The translations under genes were made by a program, and so were the position numbers. Positions 4,752 to 7,232 of a DNA stretch of 7,232 nt are shown here, piece after piece. The stretch comes from Proteobacteria bacterium UBA7447. Lineage in GTDB: Bacteria; Pseudomonadota; Gammaproteobacteria; Arenicellales; UBA868. Under the pieces are notes generated by a model. That model had not been told where the DNA came from, did not search any database, and saw only the letters and a list, made by a program, of their open reading frames with translations. Location: assembly GCA_002477475.1 (NCBI GenBank), contig DLPX01000042.1, forward strand, positions 4,705-11,936, written 5' to 3'. Every line of letters starts with the position of its first letter. The stretch's first letter is position 1.

Positions 4752-6119
4752 ATGAACGACGGCATGATGAGTGTTGAGCAACTAGCGCAGGATGTGAAAG
4801 AGGGGCGCATCGATACGGTGCTGGCCTGCCAGATTGACATGCAGGGGCGCTTAATGGGTAAGCGCTTCCAGGCAGAGTTTTTTCTTGAAAGTGCTATCGA
4901 CGAAACCCATAGCTGCAATTATTTGCAGGCGACGGATATGGAAATGGAAACCGTCGAGGGCTACAAGTCTACGAGCTGGGAGGCGGGTTATGGCGACTAC
5001 GTCATGAAGCCGGATCTGGCCACGCTGCGCAGATTGCCCTGGCTCGAGGGAACGACTTTGGTGCTCTGTGATGTGCTTGATCACCATACCCATGAAGAGG
5101 TTCCTCACTCTCCTCGGGCCGTGCTGAAAAAACAGGTCCGACGCTTACAGGACAAGGGCTTTAAGGCGGTCATGGCTACCGAGCTTGAGTTTTATCTGTT
5201 CGATGACAGTTTTCAGTCTGCGTACGAGAGTGGCTACCGAGGGTTGACGACTGCCAGCCACTACAACGAGGACTATCACATTTTCCAAACCACAAAGGAG
5301 GAAGAAGTGATGCGGGCCATACGAACGGGTCTGCAGGGGGCTGGCGTGCCGGTTGAAAACAGCAAGGGGGAAGCCTGTGCCGGTCAGGAAGAGATTAACG
5401 TGCGTTATGCACAAGCTCTGGCCATGGCGGATCGCCATGTCATTGTCAAAAATGCGTGCAAGGAAATTGCCTGGCAGAAGGGCCGCTCGGTAACGTTCAT
5501 GGCGAAGTGGGACTACGACCATGCCGGCAACTCGAGTCACATCCATCAGTCGCTGCGAAGCCTTGATGACAGTTCTGTGTTCTATGATCCGGCCGCAGAG
5601 CATGGCATGTCCGAAACCATGCGTCACTATCTCGCTGGTTTGCTTGGCCACGCCGACGAGATTACCTATTTTCTAGCGCCGTACATCAACTCCTACAAGC
5701 GATTTCAGGCAGGTACCTTCGCCCCCACTAAGGCGGTCTGGAGTCTTGACAATCGTACTGCCGGCTATCGAGTGTGTGCCGCGGATACGGCAAATGTTCG
5801 GGTCGAATGCCGGGTGGGAGGCGCCGACCTCAATCCTTATCTGGCTCTTGCCTCACAACTAGCTGCCGGTCTTTATGGGATCGAGCATCAAACCCCTCTT
5901 GAGGCGTCTTTCGTTGGTGACGCCTATGGCGGCGAAGGTCGGCAGATCCCATCGACTTTGCGTGATGCAGCGAGAGCGCTCGATGAATCAGCGATACTTC
6001 GCGAGGCTTTGGGCGACGATGTGGTCGACCACTATGTGCACGCAGCGCGTTATGAGCAGTTCGAGTACGACAGGCGGGTAACGGATTGGGAGATTTTTCG
6101 CGGGTTTGAAAGAGCCTAG
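4752..6119 (+). CDS. Glutamine synthetase family protein (gamma-glutamyl ligase type)
   Basis: ATP-dependent ligase that would join glutamate, through gamma-glutamyl phosphate, to ammonia or an amine. The 455-aa protein carries the GS catalytic core: ELEFYLF at 144-150 with the metal-binding Glu pair, Glu207 and Glu214 flanking GQEEINVRY, the SSHIHQS segment (261-267) with His263, NSYKRF at 313-318, NRTAGYR at 334-340, and RVECRVGGADLNPYL at 350-364. The Tyr adenylylation loop of classical GlnA is not seen, nor the FDGSS motif that carries the ammonia-binding Asp. Length and these features fit the GlnT / PuuA / gamma-glutamylmethylamide synthetase side of the family rather than housekeeping GlnA. 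The amine acceptor cannot be assigned; methylamine, a polyamine, ethanolamine or none are open. The ATG at 4752 has GAGG 10 bp upstream; Met5 and Met6 are alternatives. It is not closely coupled to its neighbours (125 bp to the next start). Confidence 0.88.
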   Translation: MNDGMMSVEQLAQDVKEGRIDTVLACQIDMQGRLMGKRFQAEFFLESAIDETHSCNYLQATDMEMETVEGYKSTSWEAGYGDYVMKPDLATLRRLPWLEGTTLVLCDVLDHHTHEEVPHSPRAVLKKQVRRLQDKGFKAVMATELEFYLFDDSFQSAYESGYRGLTTASHYNEDYHIFQTTKEEEVMRAIRTGLQGAGVPVENSKGEACAGQEEINVRYAQALAMADRHVIVKNACKEIAWQKGRSVTFMAKWDYDHAGNSSHIHQSLRSLDDSSVFYDPAAEHGMSETMRHYLAGLLGHADEITYFLAPYINSYKRFQAGTFAPTKAVWSLDNRTAGYRVCAADTANVRVECRVGGADLNPYLALASQLAAGLYGIEHQTPLEASFVGDAYGGEGRQIPSTLRDAARALDESAILREALGDDVVDHYVHAARYEQFEYDRRVTDWEIFRGFERA

Positions 6120-6244
6120 TTTGACGACAAGTGCTGGTGTTGATCCGAAAAGATTCTTACCACTTCAAAAAAAAGTTTGCCTGCGGTCCTTCTACAATGC
6201 GCTGCACTTTATGCACGAGCGGTTTTATCCGGTATTCCCGATAG

Positions 6245-7232
6245 ATGACAGCAGATAATCGAAAAAAGCAGTTAGAGCAATTATTTGATGCCGCAGTCTC
6301 AGCGGTTTCGGGCCGGCAGGCAGTCACCAATGCCATTGCTGAAGATGCCCCATTGTCACCGAGTTTAATCATCGCGGTGGGAAAGGCGGCAGCCGGCATG
6401 ACTCTCGGGGCCCTGGATGAGTGGCCCGATTGTGCTGCGTTAGTGATCACCAAATATGGCCATGTCACCGATGAATTGGATGCTTTCCCAGGTGTCAGGG
6501 TTATGGAAGCCGCACATCCTGTTCCTGATGAAAACTCGCTGTCTGCAGGGAAACTGCTTTTTGATTCCATCGAAGCTTTACCGGCGGAAAGTCATGTACT
6601 GTTTTTGGTCTCCGGTGGAGCATCGGCTCTTGCCGAAGCCTTGCCGTCTGATGTGTCGCTCAGCGAGCTAAAAGCGATGACTGACGAGATGCTGGCCACA
6701 GGAAAAACGATTGACCAAATCAATACTCGCCGCAAAACCCATTCATTGATCAAAGGGGGAAAACTCATTGAGCGTTTCCCCGGCCAGCGGATCAGGGTCT
6801 ATGCCATTTCCGATGTTGAAGGCGACAGTATTGCGGTTATCGGATCAGGCCTTGGAGATACAAATCGTTTGCCCGATAAGGGCACCAGTCGAATCATTGC
6901 TTCGAACAAGATCGCCCGCCAGGCCGTAGCCTCAAAGGCTGAGCAGTTGGGTCTCACCGTTATGGAGAATAGTGAAACCCTGTATGGCGATATATTTGAA
7001 CTGGCGGATCGACTTGGACCGTTTATTGCCAACGCGCCGCCCGGAGTTTATTTGTTTGGTGGCGAGCCCATAGCCACTTTGCCAGAGCATCCCGGTCGGG
7101 GAGGGCGAAACCAAAGCCTGGCGCTTGCGCTGTCGGCGCACATCGCCGGCAGAGAGGACATCAGTATGCTGGTCGCAGGGACCGATGGCACAGATGGACC
7201 AACATCCGCCGCGGGCGGCCTGATTGACGGGA
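6245..7232 (+). CDS. Glycerate 2-kinase (MOFRL family), 3' end beyond window
   Basis: Type-2 glycerate kinase (GckA/TtuD-like), which phosphorylates D-glycerate to 2-phosphoglycerate; some relatives are annotated as hydroxypyruvate reductase, an older name. The frame begins with ATG at 6245, immediately after an in-frame TAG, and stays open for 329 complete codons to the window end, so the C-terminus is missing. Motifs seen are GKAAAGM at 46-52, ITKYGH at 68-73, AAHPVPDENS at 89-98, SGGASAL at 123-129, KGGKL at 170-174, ISDVEGD at 188-194, GGEP at 272-275, GRGGRNQ at 284-290 and the C-terminal-domain signature GTDGTDGPTSAAGG at 312-325. The usual NTVRKHLSxIKGG stretch reads NTRRKTHSLIKGG, a mild divergence. 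No clear Shine-Dalgarno precedes the start. In betaine catabolism glycine and serine can lead to glycerate, so it could drain that pathway; this is inference. Confidence 0.9.
   Translation, partial: MTADNRKKQLEQLFDAAVSAVSGRQAVTNAIAEDAPLSPSLIIAVGKAAAGMTLGALDEWPDCAALVITKYGHVTDELDAFPGVRVMEAAHPVPDENSLSAGKLLFDSIEALPAESHVLFLVSGGASALAEALPSDVSLSELKAMTDEMLATGKTIDQINTRRKTHSLIKGGKLIERFPGQRIRVYAISDVEGDSIAVIGSGLGDTNRLPDKGTSRIIASNKIARQAVASKAEQLGLTVMENSETLYGDIFELADRLGPFIANAPPGVYLFGGEPIATLPEHPGRGGRNQSLALALSAHIAGREDISMLVAGTDGTDGPTSAAGGLIDG

Noticed and set aside
6120..6244. Promoter or terminator between the GS-like gene and the glycerate kinase
   Set aside because: TTGACG at 6121 has no convincing -10 partner at normal spacing, and no stable hairpin with a T-run is visible.
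6157..6570. Minus-strand 137-codon frame
   Set aside because: It overlaps the start of the glycerate kinase, whose plus-strand motifs are unmistakable.

Overview
The window is ordinary bacterial chromosome at medium GC with tightly packed genes. It holds seven protein-coding genes, the last of which runs off the right edge. I see no RNA genes, no complete insertion sequence and no CRISPR array. The families point to a proteobacterium, most plausibly a gammaproteobacterium that uses methylated amines; no single residue proves this, so the taxonomy is inference.

Layout, left to right. (1) On the minus strand, at 1646-1050 and 1008-112, lie a catalytically degenerate tyrosine-recombinase (P4-integrase-like) C-terminal fragment and a homocysteine S-methyltransferase family gene; 41 bp separate them. 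(2) A 206-bp divergent intergenic region at 1647-1852 is rich in symmetric DNA. It holds a 14-bp palindrome, a pair of inverted 17-18 bp arms bounding 105 bp, a perfect 18-bp palindrome and a sigma-70-like promoter. (3) A plus-strand operon at 1853-4051 encodes a beta-keto acid cleavage enzyme (BKACE), L-carnitine dehydrogenase and a small 4-oxalocrotonate-tautomerase-like protein. (4) A lone minus-strand ytoQ gene lies at 4538-4098. (5) A second divergent intergenic region at 4539-4751 carries a hairpin and repeated GTCAAC words. (6) A plus-strand glutamine-synthetase-family ligase lies at 4752-6119. (7) A type-2 (MOFRL) glycerate kinase starts at 6245 and is cut by the window end; it is open at the 3' edge.

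How the genes may work together. Carnitine dehydrogenase oxidises L-carnitine to 3-dehydrocarnitine. The BKACE would then transfer the trimethylglycyl part to CoA, giving betainyl-CoA and acetoacetate. The expected betainyl-CoA thioesterase is not in the window, and a tautomerase-like gene sits where the thioesterase usually does. Free glycine betaine could pass a methyl group to homocysteine through a methyltransferase of the family encoded at 1008-112. Further demethylation to glycine and serine could feed glycerate and the glycerate 2-kinase. The glutamine-synthetase-like enzyme could handle an amine or ammonia. The carnitine steps are well supported by sequence; the rest of this chain is hypothesis from neighbourhood.

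The most unusual parts are the recombinase fragment that keeps an open frame without its catalytic residues, the layered symmetric DNA between it and the carnitine operon, and the tautomerase in the carnitine operon with Asp in place of the usual Arg39.
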